Both the position numbers and the translations under genes were made by a program. A stretch of 6,572 bases of DNA, taken from Hyphomicrobiaceae bacterium (GTDB taxonomy: Bacteria; Pseudomonadota; Alphaproteobacteria; Rhizobiales; HXMU1428-3). Below are positions 5,720-6,572 of the stretch, piece by piece; positions within the stretch are counted from its first letter, which is position 1; each line of letters opens with the position of its first letter. The DNA lies in contig JANQQH010000042.1 of NCBI GenBank assembly GCA_028285025.1, positions 1 to 6,572 on the forward strand, given 5' to 3'. Below the pieces are notes generated by a model. It was not told where the DNA came from. It searched no databases and saw nothing but the letters and a program-made list of their open reading frames with translations.

Positions 5720-6572
5720 TTATTCTTCTGTTTCTTCCTCACTCTCACTGGCCTTTGTAGCTTCATTTAGAACAGTCAACAAAGGCGTAAGGCCCTCTGT
5801 ATCTACAAGCCGGTAAACTTCCATATCTTTTTGCGCATCTTTACTCCACCCAGCAATATCCAAAACTCTACGCCCTTTAGATAATAAGCCATGGTTACGA
5901 ATACGCTCATCACCTTCCACTTGGCTATTGCTCTCGCGTTTTTCATCTGCCCGCGCACGTCTCAGCTCTCGCCCTGTTAAGGTGCGAATAAGTTCCAAAT
6001 CATCCAGCACGCCTGCTAATTGATTCATCGCCAGGGCACGCAATTCTTCCTCTTTATTATCTTGCTCTACACTAAACAGATTAGGAATTATAAAAAACGA
6101 CATCCCATCATGATGCATAAGATGTTTTCGCACCCATTCAATATCAGCCCCCGGCGCTCTTGCAATGGCAGTCTCAATCGCCGCCGTTAATTGACGAATA
6201 ACCGTCATATTCGGCAAATGCAACCGCGCCTGGTTGCGCTCCAACCCATCGCGGCGCATCGGCGTGGCAGAGGTCGGATTAAGCGCTGTTAAAGCAAACA
6301 AGCCCAAATCAACACCCAAAGTAGCAAGCAATGCAATCAAATCACGCCCCGTAATGGTGATCCCACCTTCGGTTTTTTCAGTTGCAACTTGGCCCCCAGA
6401 CATCACATAAGAAACCAGACCAGACAAATAAGAGCCAATATTAGCCCACAACCGCTTAACTGCATTGGCAACCCCAGCTGCCCCTTCAGTAAAGGCCGCT
6501 TCACGCAAATTCAATACCGCCGGTTCATTGGCCTGAGCTGCAGCTTGGCGCAATCTTTGTGCAAGCGTAGGG
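5720..6572 (-). CDS. C-terminal part of a protein with one membrane helix, related in layout to the large membrane protein (5' end outside window)
   Basis: The frame is open to the right window edge, giving 283 visible residues; it is a fragment and the true start lies beyond 6572. The TTG at 6551-6553 is in-frame but reading continues through it (P-T-L-A-Q-R before it), so it is not evidence of a start. Numbering from that TTG, an alanine-rich helical stretch (1-55) is followed by a membrane helix at about 71-92 (G-R-D-L-I-A-L-L-A-T-L-G-V-D-L-G-L-F), then a cytoplasmic region with W-V-R-K-H-L-M-H-H-D-G-M-S-F-F-I-I-P at 140-157, a charged segment R-R-A-R-A-D-E-K-R near 198-206, M-E-V-Y-R-L-V at 244-250, and an acidic end (S-E-S-E-E-E-T-E-E). 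The family is not recognised. The stop is TAA (5720-5722), three bases from the stop of the convergent + strand gene. Confidence 0.8.
   Translation of the reverse strand, partial: PTLAQRLRQAAAQANEPAVLNLREAAFTEGAAGVANAVKRLWANIGSYLSGLVSYVMSGGQVATEKTEGGITITGRDLIALLATLGVDLGLFALTALNPTSATPMRRDGLERNQARLHLPNMTVIRQLTAAIETAIARAPGADIEWVRKHLMHHDGMSFFIIPNLFSVEQDNKEEELRALAMNQLAGVLDDLELIRTLTGRELRRARADEKRESNSQVEGDERIRNHGLLSKGRRVLDIAGWSKDAQKDMEVYRLVDTEGLTPLLTVLNEATKASESEEETEE

Overview
The window looks like chromosomal DNA of an AT-leaning alphaproteobacterium. The evidence is the tandem pair lptE-holA at the left end (probably preceded by the last codons of leuS), the alphaproteobacterial style of both proteins, and a full TTAA-N7-TTAA (CtrA-type) site next to a GANTC (CcrM-type) site just before the first unknown gene. 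No genus can be named from this sequence.

Layout: 1-1605 is a compact housekeeping operon on the + strand: the tail of an upstream gene, lptE (lipoprotein of the LPS export bridge) and holA (delta subunit of the DNA polymerase III clamp loader). 1606-1913 is a non-coding gap of 308 bp with promoter- and operator-like sequences. From 1914 onward there is a block of four genes I cannot name with certainty: an 821-residue four-helix inner-membrane protein with a large periplasmic domain and a long disordered cytoplasmic tail (1914-4379, +); a 212-residue soluble protein whose C-terminal half looks like a decayed phospholipase D-type site (4536-5174, +); a 131-residue secreted four-cysteine protein (5321-5716, +); and the C-terminal 283 residues of a protein with one membrane helix on the - strand (5720 to the window edge), whose 5' end lies outside.

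The most interesting relation is between the first and last of these four. Both carry a membrane helix with the pattern R-D-x-I-x-L-x5-V-D-x2-L at identical spacing, followed by a similar-looking cytoplasmic region that ends in an aromatic-R-L segment. This suggests two diverged members of one architecture flanking the two small genes. The block could be an envelope-associated system under cell-cycle control, but that is inference. No mobile element genes, tRNA, rRNA or CRISPR array were seen.
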